Assembly: GCF_002931055.1 (NCBI RefSeq)
Contig: NZ_PSXX01000009.1
Location: 122,004 to 186,003 of the forward strand
DNA from: Pseudoclavibacter sp. AY1H1
GTDB lineage: Bacteria > Actinomycetota > Actinomycetes > Actinomycetales > Microbacteriaceae
Reading direction: 5' to 3'
DNA: 64,000 nucleotides
Shown piece by piece: positions 8,154 to 16,757 of this stretch. The notes under the pieces were generated by a model that worked only from the letters and a program-made list of their open reading frames with translations, did no database searches and was not told where the DNA came from. Positions within the stretch are counted from its first letter, which is position 1. Each line of letters begins with the position of its first letter. A program made the translations under genes and the position numbers.

Positions 8154-9446
8154 TCAGGAGAGGTGGCCGGTGACGAGGCGCCGCACGACTCCGGTGAGGA
8201 CGTCGAGACCGGCGACGAGGTCCGCGGGCTCCGTGTACTCCCCCTCGTTGTGCGAGATGCCGTCGACGGAGGGCACGAACAGCATGACCGTCGGCACGAG
8301 CTCCTTCATGTTCGTCGAGTCGTGGCCGGCGACGGTCATGATCTCGTCGTTCGAGAGGCCGAGTTCCTCGGCGACGGAGCGGGCCAGATCGACGCCGCCT
8401 GGCTGGTACGGGTTGACGTCCCACGAGTGCGACAGGGTGCGCTCGATCTCGACGTGGGCCTTCGCCTCGATCTCCGCGAAGCGCGCGTCCAGGACGGCGT
8501 TGGCCTCGGCGAGCAGGGCTTCGTCGTCGCTGCGCAGGTCGAGCAGCAGCGTCACCTCGCTCGCGACGACGACGGGCGAGTTCGGGTAGACGTCGAGCTG
8601 CCCGACGGCCGTGTGCAGCTTGCCGGGGAAGCGTTCGGTGAGCTCGCGCGCGAAGACGACGAGCAGGGAGGCGCCGTAGAGCGCATCCTTGCGGTCTTCC
8701 ATGACGGTCGCCCCCGAGTGGGCCTGCTCGCCCTTGACGACGACCCGGTACTTGCTGGCAGCCCAGGTCGCGGTGACGAGTCCGATGGTCGTGCCGGCGT
8801 TCTCGAGCAGGCGGCCCTGCTCGATGTGGATCTCTGCGCACAGCGCCGCGACGGGACCGGTGCCCTCGCCGAGGAAGCCGGTGGGCCGCAGCGCCTCCTC
8901 GACGCTGATGCCGGCCTTGTCACGGACGGCGAGGGCCTTCTCGAGCGGCAGCACGCCCGTGTAGACGGACGATCCCATCATGGAGGGCACGAAACGCGAG
9001 CCCTCCTCGTTGAACCAGTTGACGACGGCGACGTTGTACTTCACGCCGTCGATGCCGCCGGCGGCTGCCTCGTCGGCGATGCGGAACGCCGCGTGCGCCG
9101 CGGCGAGCACGCCGTAGGCGCCGTCGTACTTGCCGGCGGTCGGCTGCGAGTCCATGTGCGAGCCGATGAGCACGAACGGCGCGCCGGGGACGAGCTCGAG
9201 GAGGCCGAACTGGTTGCCGATCCGGTCGTACTCGACGGTGAAGCCGCGCCCTTCGAGCAGCGCCTGGAACCAGCGGCGCTGCGCGTTGTCGGCGTCGCTC
9301 GCGGCCTGGCGGTCGACGCCGCCGTGCCCCGTCGCCCCGAACTCGCCCATCGTGTCGAAGTCGCGCAGGAAGCTCTCGTGCGCGGCGGCGGGGGTGGATG
9401 CTGTTGCGTCTGCCTGCGCGTGCGGCAGGCCGGGCTTGTCTGTCAT
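8154..9446 (-). CDS. M20-family Zn hydrolase (N-carbamoyl-L-amino acid hydrolase/allantoate amidohydrolase type)
   Basis: This 430-residue dinuclear metallo-amidase belongs to the hydantoinase/carbamoylase branch of peptidase family M20. The metal motifs are SHMDSQPTAGKYDG (His and bridging Asp), NEEGSRF (catalytic and metal Glu), HIEQG and, near the C-terminus, HNEGEYT. The family hydrolyses N-carbamoyl amino acids or ureido compounds to amine, CO2 and ammonia. ATG 9446 has GGGAG upstream and overlaps the preceding stop (ATGA). I rejected a start 32 codons further upstream. In this operon a ureido compound made by the deiminase-like enzyme at 15550 would be a natural substrate (inference). 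Confidence 0.88.
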   Translation of the reverse strand: MTDKPGLPHAQADATASTPAAAHESFLRDFDTMGEFGATGHGGVDRQAASDADNAQRRWFQALLEGRGFTVEYDRIGNQFGLLELVPGAPFVLIGSHMDSQPTAGKYDGAYGVLAAAHAAFRIADEAAAGGIDGVKYNVAVVNWFNEEGSRFVPSMMGSSVYTGVLPLEKALAVRDKAGISVEEALRPTGFLGEGTGPVAALCAEIHIEQGRLLENAGTTIGLVTATWAASKYRVVVKGEQAHSGATVMEDRKDALYGASLLVVFARELTERFPGKLHTAVGQLDVYPNSPVVVASEVTLLLDLRSDDEALLAEANAVLDARFAEIEAKAHVEIERTLSHSWDVNPYQPGGVDLARSVAEELGLSNDEIMTVAGHDSTNMKELVPTVMLFVPSVDGISHNEGEYTEPADLVAGLDVLTGVVRRLVTGHLS

Positions 9447-10417
9447 GAAGTGCTCCCGGTGGGGTCGGCTGGTGCGCCGAGCTCGGCGATGATGTTGAGC
9501 GCTGGCTGCGATTCGTAGCCGGCGAGTGCAGCGTCCGACCACCAGGCCGTGTGCGGAGTGATGAGCGTGCCGGGGTCGGTGCGCATGGCGTCGCTCGGGT
9601 GCGGGGGCTCCCCGTCGAGGACGTCGGCGGCGTAGGTACGCAGGGAGCCGTCAGCCAGGGCGGCCTGAACGGCGGCCTCGTCGACGAGGCCAGCCCGCGA
9701 GACGTTGACGACGACGGCGCCGTCCGGCAGGAGGGCGAGTGCCTCGGCGCCGATGATGCCCCTCGACTCTGGGGTGAGCGGCAGGTGGAGGCTCAACGAG
9801 TCGGAGGAGCGCAGGAGCTCCTCGAGGGAGCCGACGAGCTCGACGCCGTCCGGTGCCGCCTGCGCGTAGGGGTCGAAGGCGAGGATGCGACCGAAGCTGG
9901 GGCGCGCGATCTCGGCGAGCCTGCCGCCGATGCGGCCCAGCCCGACAAGACCGAGCGTGAGCGTGCTGAGGCGTCGCGGCACACGGAGGCGCTCGGTGGC
10001 CTCGTCCGTCCACTCTCCGCTCCGCACGAGCTGCAGGCTCCGCAGCAGGGAGCGCTCCGCGGCGAGCAGCAGCGTGAGCGCGTGCGCCGCGACCTCCTCA
10101 GTCGCGACCCCAGCAAGGGTCACGATCTTCACGCCTCTGGCGGCGGCCGCATCCGCGTCGATCATGTCGGTGCCGACGGAGCTCGTCGCGAGGAGCCGGA
10201 GCGATGGGAGCTGCGCGAGCACGTCCGCCGTGATGCGGGCGTAGCCGACGACCGCGGCGACGGCGGCGAGGTGCTCGCGGGGCACGACCGCGTCGGGTCC
10301 CGGTGCGGTCGGCAGCTCGAGGTGGGCGGTTGCGTAGCCCGCTTCCCGCAGGAGCCTCGAGGCGGGTTCCTGCGAGAGGTCGGTCGTGTCGGTGAAGATC
10401 ACCAGTGGACGCGTCAT
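9443..10417 (-). CDS. D-2-hydroxyacid dehydrogenase (NAD-dependent)
   Basis: This 324-residue protein has the Rossmann motif [10 protein letters not shown] and the catalytic triad of the family: Arg in NVSRAGL, Glu in VLDGEPP and His in TPHTAWW. Such enzymes interconvert 2-oxo acids and D-2-hydroxy acids, or act as phosphoglycerate dehydrogenases. ATG 10417 was chosen because the longer frame reads back into the ABC ATPase gene. It is coupled to the M20 gene by ATGA. Beside a 2-oxo-acid decarboxylase, a role in reducing or oxidising a 2-oxo acid of the guanidino pathway is plausible but unproven. Confidence 0.88.
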   Translation of the reverse strand: MTRPLVIFTDTTDLSQEPASRLLREAGYATAHLELPTAPGPDAVVPREHLAAVAAVVGYARITADVLAQLPSLRLLATSSVGTDMIDADAAAARGVKIVTLAGVATEEVAAHALTLLLAAERSLLRSLQLVRSGEWTDEATERLRVPRRLSTLTLGLVGLGRIGGRLAEIARPSFGRILAFDPYAQAAPDGVELVGSLEELLRSSDSLSLHLPLTPESRGIIGAEALALLPDGAVVVNVSRAGLVDEAAVQAALADGSLRTYAADVLDGEPPHPSDAMRTDPGTLITPHTAWWSDAALAGYESQPALNIIAELGAPADPTGSTS

Positions 10418-10427
10418 GTCAGCCCGC

Positions 10428-11210
10428 CTACTTGAGCACGCGCGCCAGGAAGCGCTTCGTGCGTTCGTGCCTGGGGTTCTGGATGACGTCCTCCGGGGCG
10501 CCCTCCTCGACGATGACGCCACCGTCCATGAACACGACACGGTCGCAGACGTCGCGCGCGAAGCCGATCTCGTGCGTGACGACGACCATGGTCATGCCCT
10601 CCTTGGCGAGCTTCGTCATGACCTGCAGCACCTCGCCGACGAGCTCCGGGTCGAGTGCCGAGGTGGGCTCGTCGAAGAGCAGCACGCTGGGCTTCATGGC
10701 GAGCGCACGGGCGATCGCGACCCGCTGCTGCTGCCCGCCGGAGAGCTGCGACGGGTAGTTGTCGCCCTTGTCGGCGAGGCCGACCTGCTCGAGCAGCTCC
10801 TTGGCGGCAGCGATGGCCGCCGACTTCTTGTGTCCGAGGATCTGCACGGGCGATTCGATGATGTTCTCGATCGCCGTCATGTGCGGGAACAGGTTGAAGC
10901 GCTGGAAGACCATGCCGATGTCCCGACGGCGCTTCGCGATCTCGTTCGGCCGCAGCTCGTAGAGCTTGCCGTTCTTCTCCTTGTAGCCGACGGGCTCCCC
11001 CGCCACCCTGATGACGCCGCGGTCGGCGGTCTCGAGGTGGTTGAGGCAGCGCAGGAGCGTCGACTTCCCGGAGCCTGACGGACCGAGGATGCTGACGACC
11101 TCGCCGGCGTGCACGTCGAGCGAGATGTCCTTGAGTACTTCGACGCTGCCGAACGACTTCGCGACGTTGCGCAGCTCGATCATGGGTGCGGTGGATGCGG
11201 ATGCGGGCAT
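10428..11210 (-). CDS. Polar amino acid ABC transporter ATP-binding protein
   Basis: This 260-residue ATPase is of the GlnQ/HisP type. Walker A is GPSGSGKS, the Q-loop is [10 protein letters not shown], the signature is LSGGQQQR, Walker B is [12 protein letters not shown] and the switch is VTHE. ATG 11210 overlaps the permease stop by one base. An unusual insert after the first strands ([15 protein letters not shown]) is common in actinobacterial members. It energises uptake with the permease and binding protein encoded just upstream. Confidence 0.95.
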   Translation of the reverse strand: MPASASTAPMIELRNVAKSFGSVEVLKDISLDVHAGEVVSILGPSGSGKSTLLRCLNHLETADRGVIRVAGEPVGYKEKNGKLYELRPNEIAKRRRDIGMVFQRFNLFPHMTAIENIIESPVQILGHKKSAAIAAAKELLEQVGLADKGDNYPSQLSGGQQQRVAIARALAMKPSVLLFDEPTSALDPELVGEVLQVMTKLAKEGMTMVVVTHEIGFARDVCDRVVFMDGGVIVEEGAPEDVIQNPRHERTKRFLARVLK

Positions 11211-12175
11211 CAGCGGATTGCCTCTCTGCTTGTTCCTGCAGACCTGCGGTTGGGCAGAATCGAGGTGAGCACTCGCTTCCACACGGGTTCCGGGGTCGTG
11301 AAGCCGCGGGACTTGCCGAGCTTGCGCTCGAGGAAGCCCTGGCCGATGCTCGCGATCGAGGTGAGGATCAGGTACCAGATGCTCGCGACGAGCAGCATCT
11401 CCATGCGGCTGAAGTCGGCGGCGCCGATCTGCTGGGCTCGCGTGAGGAGGTCTCCAGCGCCGATCACCGACACGAGCGACGTCTCCTTGAGGAGCGTGAC
11501 GAGCTCGTTGCCCATGGGCGGCACGATGGAGCGCAGCGCCTGCGGGAGGATGATGCGGAACATGATCTTGCCCTGCGTCATGCCGAGCGCCTCCGCCGCC
11601 TCCTTCTGGCCAGGGTCGATGGAGATGATGCCACCGCGGATGATCTCCGACATGTAGGCGGACTCGTTGGCCGCGAGGCCGAGGACTGCCGCGGTGAGCG
11701 GCAGGATGAGGGCGTTCGTGTCGAGCTGGATGAAGATCAGGTCGATCTGCGGGAAGAACAGCGCGAGGTTGAACCAGATGAGGATCTGCACCAGGATCGG
11801 CGTCCCGCGGAAGATCCAGACGAATCCGCTCGAGATGGCGCGAAGCACTCCGTTGCTGGAGATGCGCATCACGGCGAGGGTGATGCCGCCGATGATGCCG
11901 AGGATCATGCTCACCACGGTCAGCATGATGGTGATGAGGAGGCCCTGCATGATGGCCTCTGCGAAGACTCTCGAGCCGACCTTCTCCCAGCGGATGCTCG
12001 ATCCCGTCGCGACGTCGTAGACGAGCTTCGCGAGGAAGAGGAGCACGATCGCGGCGAAGATCCATTGGCCGTAGTGCCGCAGCGGGACGATTTTGGGGGC
12101 GTCGGCCGCGGGCGCGGCGGGGGCGGTGGTGACCGCTCCCGTCGCGCCCGTGGAGGGGCCGGTCGAGGTGTTCAC
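11210..12175 (-). CDS. Polar amino acid ABC transporter permease
   Basis: This 321-residue inner-membrane permease is of the HisM/GlnP family. A Pro/Ala-rich cytoplasmic tail of about 30 residues precedes the first helix. The EAA loop that contacts the ATPase is seen as [25 protein letters not shown] 12175 is preceded by GGAGCTGAAG. A single permease gene implies a homodimeric channel. The usual substrates of the family are basic, acidic or amide amino acids; context suggests arginine or a guanidino compound. Confidence 0.95.
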   Translation of the reverse strand: MNTSTGPSTGATGAVTTAPAAPAADAPKIVPLRHYGQWIFAAIVLLFLAKLVYDVATGSSIRWEKVGSRVFAEAIMQGLLITIMLTVVSMILGIIGGITLAVMRISSNGVLRAISSGFVWIFRGTPILVQILIWFNLALFFPQIDLIFIQLDTNALILPLTAAVLGLAANESAYMSEIIRGGIISIDPGQKEAAEALGMTQGKIMFRIILPQALRSIVPPMGNELVTLLKETSLVSVIGAGDLLTRAQQIGAADFSRMEMLLVASIWYLILTSIASIGQGFLERKLGKSRGFTTPEPVWKRVLTSILPNRRSAGTSREAIR

Positions 12176-12216
12176 TGTTCTTCAGCTCCGTTGTTGTTCG
12201 TCAGTCTCCGCGGGGC

Positions 12217-13107
12217 CTATTCGGCGCCGTTGATCGTGACTTCCTCGACGGCTCCGCCTTCCTGACCGTGGGAGGTCAGGATCTCGGTGTAGGTGCCGTC
12301 GTCGATGAGGGACTGGACCGCCGCCTGGATGGCTGCGCTCAGCTGGTTGTCCTTCGCGACTGCCATGCCGAGGGGCTCTGGCTGGAAGGGCTCCTCGTTG
12401 GCGAGCTCGAAGCCGCTTGCCTGCTCGACGTTGTAGCTCGCGACCGGGTACTGGCTGACCGACGCTGCTGCGCGGCCGGACTGCACCTGGATGAGGGCGT
12501 CGTTGTCGGTGGCCTGCGCGGAGATCTCGATGGGGCTCGATGCGCAGATGTCGGTGTTGAAGGCTTCTAGGATGCCCTGCTGCGCGGAGTCGCGGAGCAC
12601 GGAGACGGCCTTGCCGCAGAGGTCGGCCTCGGCGGTGATGCCCTCCGGGTTGCCTTCTGCGACGACGATGCCCTGGCCGGCGTTGAAGTAGTCGACGAAG
12701 TCGTAGTTCTCCTGGCGCTCGGGGGTGTCGGTCATGGCGGCGACGACGACGTCGTAGCGTGCCGTGTCCAGCGACGGGAGGAGCGTGTCGAATGCGACGT
12801 TCTCGATCTGGACCTCGAGGCCGAGCTTCTGCCCGACGGCCTTGATGAGGTCCATGTCGAGGCCGATGACGGTGGCGCCGTCGGCGTCGAGGTACTCGTA
12901 GGGCGGGTAGTACGCCTCGGTGCCGACCGTGAGGGTGCCGGCGTCGGCGATCTCCTGCGGGAGGAGCGCGACGGCCGCCTCGTCGACGGCGACCTCGGAG
13001 ACGTCGGCCTCCGGCGCGTCACCGGACGAGCATCCGGCGAGCAGTGCGGTGAGGGCGACGAACGAGGCGCCAGCCAGGCCCGCCTTCATGAGCTTCTTGG
13101 ATGCCAT
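12217..13107 (-). CDS. Amino acid ABC transporter substrate-binding lipoprotein
   Basis: This 296-residue family-3 solute-binding protein starts with a lipoprotein signal (ALLAGC). The mature part shows the family pattern: LTVGTEAYYPPYEY, then GLDMDLIKAVGQKLGL and a C-terminal lobe with IDDGTYTEIL. ATG 13107 has a strong AAGGAGA site. It is the first gene of the transporter set and follows a 172-bp gap after the XRE-cupin gene that contains several palindromes. Confidence 0.95.
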   Translation of the reverse strand: MASKKLMKAGLAGASFVALTALLAGCSSGDAPEADVSEVAVDEAAVALLPQEIADAGTLTVGTEAYYPPYEYLDADGATVIGLDMDLIKAVGQKLGLEVQIENVAFDTLLPSLDTARYDVVVAAMTDTPERQENYDFVDYFNAGQGIVVAEGNPEGITAEADLCGKAVSVLRDSAQQGILEAFNTDICASSPIEISAQATDNDALIQVQSGRAAASVSQYPVASYNVEQASGFELANEEPFQPEPLGMAVAKDNQLSAAIQAAVQSLIDDGTYTEILTSHGQEGGAVEEVTINGAE

Positions 13108-13125
13108 GTGAATTTCTCCTTCTCT

Positions 13126-13144
13126 TGATCACCAGCAGTGATCA
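13126..13144. promoter_or_regulatory. Palindromic operator candidate in the leader of the transporter genes
   Basis: TGATCAC-CAGCA-GTGATCA has perfect 7-bp arms and sits just upstream of the ribosome site of the binding-protein gene. A direct repeat lies further upstream (AGGCAACATG at 13150, AGGCAACTTG at 13171), 21 bp or two helical turns apart. Binding by the neighbouring XRE-cupin protein is inferred from proximity. Confidence 0.4.
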
Positions 13145-13226
13145 TCTGTAGGCAACATGCGTAATCTAGGAGGCAACTTGCCGCCGGAGGCGCCAAGTCA
13201 CGCAGGGTTTACAAGGGCGTTACGTG

Positions 13227-13242
13227 CCGAGCGATCGCTCGG
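13227..13242. terminator. 16-bp perfect palindrome after the XRE-cupin gene
   Basis: CCGAGCGATCGCTCGG lies 38 bp downstream of the XRE-cupin stop and 120 bp before the transporter start. It could be a compact terminator or an operator. The tight centre (GATC) makes an operator at least as likely. Confidence 0.3.
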
Positions 13243-13279
13243 TCTGTGCCGGTGAACGACAGTAGTGGGTCAGGCAAGG

Positions 13280-13873
13280 TCAGGTCGTGCCTCCCCACGC
13301 GGCAGGGGCGAGCACCCAGAGGAGTTCGACCCCCTCTGTCGAGTCGCGCGTGTGCCACGTGTGCGGCTCGCGACCGTCGAGCGTTATCGAGTCCCCGGAT
13401 TCGAGTTCCCACGTCTCGGAGGCGAGCACCACCGTGATCGACCCGCGCAGCACGTGCAGGAAATCGACCTCGCAGTTCACGGAGTACAGCTCCTCCCCGC
13501 CGGTTCCGGACATGCCGGCGTCGACGCGGGAGCGCACGACCTGGAAGCGCGGGTCGTTGCGGGGGCTGAGCAGGCGCTCGTACACGTTGGTGCCGCCGAG
13601 GTTGATCTGCGGTGCGTCGTCGAAGCGGACGAGCTGCGCATCCGGTGCGCTGAAGAGCTCGCCGACCTCGATATTGAGCACGTCGCAGAGCAGCACGAGC
13701 GTGGAGACGCTCGGCGACGTCTGGTCGCGCTCGACACGGCTGAGGAAGCTCTTGCTGAGCCCCGTCGCGCTGGCGAGCTGCTCGATCGTCATCTGGCGAA
13801 GCTGGCGCACCGACCGGAGCCTGCCGCCGATGGCGGCGGGCTCGTTGCGCGGCACGACGGGCAGGGCTCTCAT
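13280..13873 (-). CDS. XRE-family transcriptional regulator with cupin domain
   Basis: This 197-residue regulator has an N-terminal HTH_3 domain (about residues 14-70, LRQMTIEQLASATGLSKSFLSRVER) and a C-terminal cupin sensor domain (about 115-195, containing VDFLHVLRGS and LDGREPHTWHT). Proteins of this design control amino acid, polyamine or organic-acid catabolism and bind a small ligand in the cupin barrel. ATG 13873 overlaps the ThDP enzyme stop (ATGA), so it is co-translated with the pathway it probably controls. The palindromes and repeats at 13126-13180, 16603-16691 and 7827-7911 are candidate targets. Confidence 0.92.
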   Translation of the reverse strand: MRALPVVPRNEPAAIGGRLRSVRQLRQMTIEQLASATGLSKSFLSRVERDQTSPSVSTLVLLCDVLNIEVGELFSAPDAQLVRFDDAPQINLGGTNVYERLLSPRNDPRFQVVRSRVDAGMSGTGGEELYSVNCEVDFLHVLRGSITVVLASETWELESGDSITLDGREPHTWHTRDSTEGVELLWVLAPAAWGGTT

Positions 13874-15546
13874 CGGTGGACCGCCGGCCGGTGGGTGTGG
13901 GTCGCCTCGAACAGCTCGAGGGTGGCGGGCAGCACGAGCACGCGGGGCCCGGGGGTGCGGATGCTCGCGGCGAGCTCGTCGGCGAGCGTGTCCAGCTCCA
14001 CAGCCCTCGACTCGATGCCGAACGCGCGCGCCACCGCCAGGTAGTCGGGGCCCGTGAGCTCGGTCGCCGTGGCCCGCCCGTAGGCCTCGTTCATGTAGCC
14101 GCGCAGCACGCCGTAGCCGCCGTCGTCGACGACGAGCCAGGTCACGCTGAGCTGCGATTGCGCGAGTGTGGACAGCTCGGCGACACCGTAGAGTCCTCCG
14201 CCGTCGCCGGAGATCGCGACGACGGGGGCGCCGTTCGGCGTCTCGCGCGAGCGGGAGGCGAAGGAGGCGCCGATGGCCGCCGGCAGCCCGAAGCCGAGCC
14301 CGCCGCACTGCCCGTTCTCGTACACGCCGCCGCGCGCATCCCACGCCGACCAGGCCCAGTAGGCGCTGATCGTCATGTCCCAGAAGGTCGCGACCTCGTC
14401 GGGGATGGCCGAGCGCAGGGTGCCCATGAGCTCCCGCTCCGTGGCGAGGGGCTGCGCGTCGAGCCGGCCGCGCACGGTCGCGAGGAGCTCGTCGATGGCG
14501 GGGCGCGCATCCGCTCGCTCTCCGAGCTCGCTCGCGCGGAGGCGGTCGAGGACTCCCTGCAGCGCCAGGCCGGCGTCGGAGCGGAGCGTGATCGTGCCCT
14601 CGTGGTTCGCGCCGAGCACACGCGCGTCGGCGTCGATGTGGATGACGGTGCCCGTCGGGGCGAGTCGGAAGTAGTTCGACGAGAGTTCGCTCAGGCCCGT
14701 GCCGACGACGAGCAGCACGTCGGCGGCTTCGAGGAACTCGGTGGTCGCGATGTCCTCGATCCACCCCTCGGCCGAGAGCGGATGCGCCCACGGGAAGGCG
14801 CTGCGGCCGCCGTAGGTCGTGACGACGGGGGCCTGCAGCTGCTCGGCGAGCTGCTCGAGCAGCTCCCCGGCGCCGGAGCGGACGACGCCCCCGCCCGCGT
14901 AGATGCGCGGCGTCGAGGACTCGGCGAGGAGCCTCGCGACGGCGTCGAGCTGCGCACCCGTGGCCTCTGGAGCGAGCGCGTACGCCTCCGCCGCGAGGCC
15001 GCCGAGCTGCCCGTCCGCGAGCTCGACGCTCGCCTGCTGCACGTCGTGCGGCACCTCGACGTAGACGGGGCCAGCGGGGGCGCTCTGCGCCGTGCGCCAC
15101 GCCTCGACGAGGGTCGGCACGATCTGGTCGACCGAGCGGATGCTCCACGTGCCCTTGGCGATGCCGCGGAAGTGCGACTCCTGGTCGCGCAGCTCGTGCA
15201 GGTAGCCGTGGGCCTGGCCGCCGATACCGGGAGTCGGCACCTGCGCCGAGATGAGCAGCACGGGCGAGCTCGCCGTCGCCGCCTCCTGCAGACCGGGAAG
15301 CGCCGTCAGCGCTCCGGGGCCGGCCGAGAGCAGGAGCGGAGTGACCGTTCCGGTGACGCGTGCATGCCCATCCGCCATGAACGCCGCGTTGTTCTCGACC
15401 CGCGCGCCGAGGTAGTCGAGCGACGAGTCGCCGAGCGCGTCGAACATGGGCAGCGCGTGCTGGCCGGGCAGCCCGACCACTCGCTCAGCGCCGAGCGCCT
15501 CGAGCGTTCGAATGACGAGCTCCCCGCCGGTGACGTTCTCTGACAT
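13870..15546 (-). CDS. ThDP-dependent 2-oxo-acid decarboxylase-type enzyme (AruI-like)
   Basis: This 558-residue enzyme belongs to the acetolactate synthase/pyruvate decarboxylase superfamily, with three domains in the usual order. The catalytic Glu is Glu51 in VENNAAFMADGHARVTG and the ThDP motif starts GDG at 448. The usual Asn-Asn that closes the metal motif is replaced by DDGG (475-478). The length equals that of 5-guanidino-2-oxopentanoate decarboxylase (AruI), and the guanidino enzymes around it support that assignment over acetolactate synthase. No small regulatory subunit or ilv gene is nearby. The start ATG 15546 is 3 bp after the stop of the gene before it. Confidence 0.8.
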   Translation of the reverse strand: MSENVTGGELVIRTLEALGAERVVGLPGQHALPMFDALGDSSLDYLGARVENNAAFMADGHARVTGTVTPLLLSAGPGALTALPGLQEAATASSPVLLISAQVPTPGIGGQAHGYLHELRDQESHFRGIAKGTWSIRSVDQIVPTLVEAWRTAQSAPAGPVYVEVPHDVQQASVELADGQLGGLAAEAYALAPEATGAQLDAVARLLAESSTPRIYAGGGVVRSGAGELLEQLAEQLQAPVVTTYGGRSAFPWAHPLSAEGWIEDIATTEFLEAADVLLVVGTGLSELSSNYFRLAPTGTVIHIDADARVLGANHEGTITLRSDAGLALQGVLDRLRASELGERADARPAIDELLATVRGRLDAQPLATERELMGTLRSAIPDEVATFWDMTISAYWAWSAWDARGGVYENGQCGGLGFGLPAAIGASFASRSRETPNGAPVVAISGDGGGLYGVAELSTLAQSQLSVTWLVVDDGGYGVLRGYMNEAYGRATATELTGPDYLAVARAFGIESRAVELDTLADELAASIRTPGPRVLVLPATLELFEATHTHRPAVHR

Positions 15547-15549
15547 CGC

Positions 15550-16563
15550 TTACCAGTCCCTCTGGAGTTCCATGGTCGAGCAGTGCAGCCCGCCGCCGTT
15601 CTTGTTGATCTCGCGGTAGGTGACGGGGATGATCTCCACGCCGTACTTCGAGTTGAGGAGCTCCGCCGTGCGCGGCAGGTGCGAGGGGAAGAGCAGCTTG
15701 CGGCGGTCGAGGGTGAGGAGGTTGCAGGCCCAGTCCTCCTGGGGTGCGACGTCGACGGTCTCGATGCCGAGCTTCCAGAGCGCGTCGAGGAAGTCGTATG
15801 GCGCGATGCGCGAGTTCACGAGCGCGAGGTCGTCGTCGAGCATGGCGCAGCACAGGTCGAGGTGGATCTGGTAGCCGGGCATCTGCGAGTGGACGAGCTC
15901 GATGCCCTGCTCCTCGAGGATGTTCCTGAGCTGACGGTACCCCTCGACGTTGCAGCGCACGGAGGTGCCGAAGAACGCGAGGTCGGGGCGCACCTTGATG
16001 AAACTGCCGCCCTCCACGAGTCCCGAGCCCGTGATCGTGCCGAGGATCGGCATGCCCTGGGCCGCAACGGTCTGCGTGATCGACTGCTCCTCGCCGCGCC
16101 GCATGCGCGGTGCGAGGCGGCCGATGATCGCGCCGCCGGGGATCGTGACGAGCGGGTCGCGGGTGAAGACCGACTTGGTGAAGCTGGGGGCGAGGTCGGG
16201 GGCCATGACGACCTCGACCTCGTTGTCCTCGAGCACCTTCACGAAGCTGTCGAACTCGCTGTGCAGCTTCTCGAGGTCGGGGAACTCGCGGCCAGACCAG
16301 TACCAGCGGCGGTCCGGGTCGACGTAGGCGCCGATCTCGGGCATCCAGGTCGACTCCCCCGCCTTCTCGACGGCTTCGAGGCCGGCGCTGGGGCGTCGCA
16401 TCATGATGGTGCGGAGGCGTCCGACCTCGTCCTGCGCACCCCACTTGCGGCCCCAGTAGGCGGGCAGCTCGGAGTCGGCGAGGAAGCCGGGTTCGGCCTC
16501 AGGGCCGAGGAGGCGGTGGAAGGCGCCGTCTGACATCTCGAGGGTGGGGTCGACGTCGGTCAT
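15550..16563 (-). CDS. Amidinotransferase/arginine deiminase superfamily guanidino-modifying enzyme
   Basis: This 337-residue enzyme has the pentein fold of amidinotransferases, dimethylarginine hydrolases and deiminases. The nucleophile is Cys328 in GGGLHCST, the catalytic His is His234 in IHLD, and acidic residues stand at FTRDP (Asp136) and EGGS (Glu184). The N-terminal strand EVGRLRTIMMRRP is typical of the superfamily. ATG 16563 with GAAAGG upstream is preferred over a GTG at 16614. The family attacks the guanidinium carbon through a thiouronium intermediate; the product depends on the acceptor (water gives a ureido compound). It is the first gene of the island. Confidence 0.85.
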   Translation of the reverse strand: MTDVDPTLEMSDGAFHRLLGPEAEPGFLADSELPAYWGRKWGAQDEVGRLRTIMMRRPSAGLEAVEKAGESTWMPEIGAYVDPDRRWYWSGREFPDLEKLHSEFDSFVKVLEDNEVEVVMAPDLAPSFTKSVFTRDPLVTIPGGAIIGRLAPRMRRGEEQSITQTVAAQGMPILGTITGSGLVEGGSFIKVRPDLAFFGTSVRCNVEGYRQLRNILEEQGIELVHSQMPGYQIHLDLCCAMLDDDLALVNSRIAPYDFLDALWKLGIETVDVAPQEDWACNLLTLDRRKLLFPSHLPRTAELLNSKYGVEIIPVTYREINKNGGGLHCSTMELQRDW

Positions 16564-16602
16564 GTGAAAACCTTTCGTGGTCGCGTCGTTGCGACTCCGA
16601 GA

Positions 16603-16691
16603 AGTTTCGCTCACGACATCATGCGTTGTCTAGTGCGAAACTACGGTTGCTCGTTTCCGAGCACGTGACGCCCATGTTTCGAGCCCGTAAC
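16603..16691. promoter_or_regulatory. Array of GTTTCG repeats upstream of the guanidino island
   Basis: Related sites crowd the 194-bp gap. AGTTTCGC (16603) is inverted to GCGAAACT (16635-16642). GTGCGAAAC (16633-16641) is also nearly inverted to GTTTCCGAGCAC (16653-16664). GTTTCGAGCCCGTAAC follows at 16676-16691. The spacing suits a multimeric operator controlling the amidinotransferase-superfamily/ThDP/XRE genes. No clear sigma-70 hexamers were seen. Confidence 0.4.
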
Positions 16692-16757
16692 TTCTGCCGA
16701 ATCCAGGCACGATGCGGCGCCCGTCACCCACCAGCGGGATCAGAGCAAGCAGCTGGA

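Noticed and set aside
13870..15546. Acetolactate synthase large subunit (ilvB)
   Set aside because: There is no small subunit or other ilv gene, and the neighbours are guanidino enzymes and an amino acid transporter. An AruI-like role fits better, though it is not proven.
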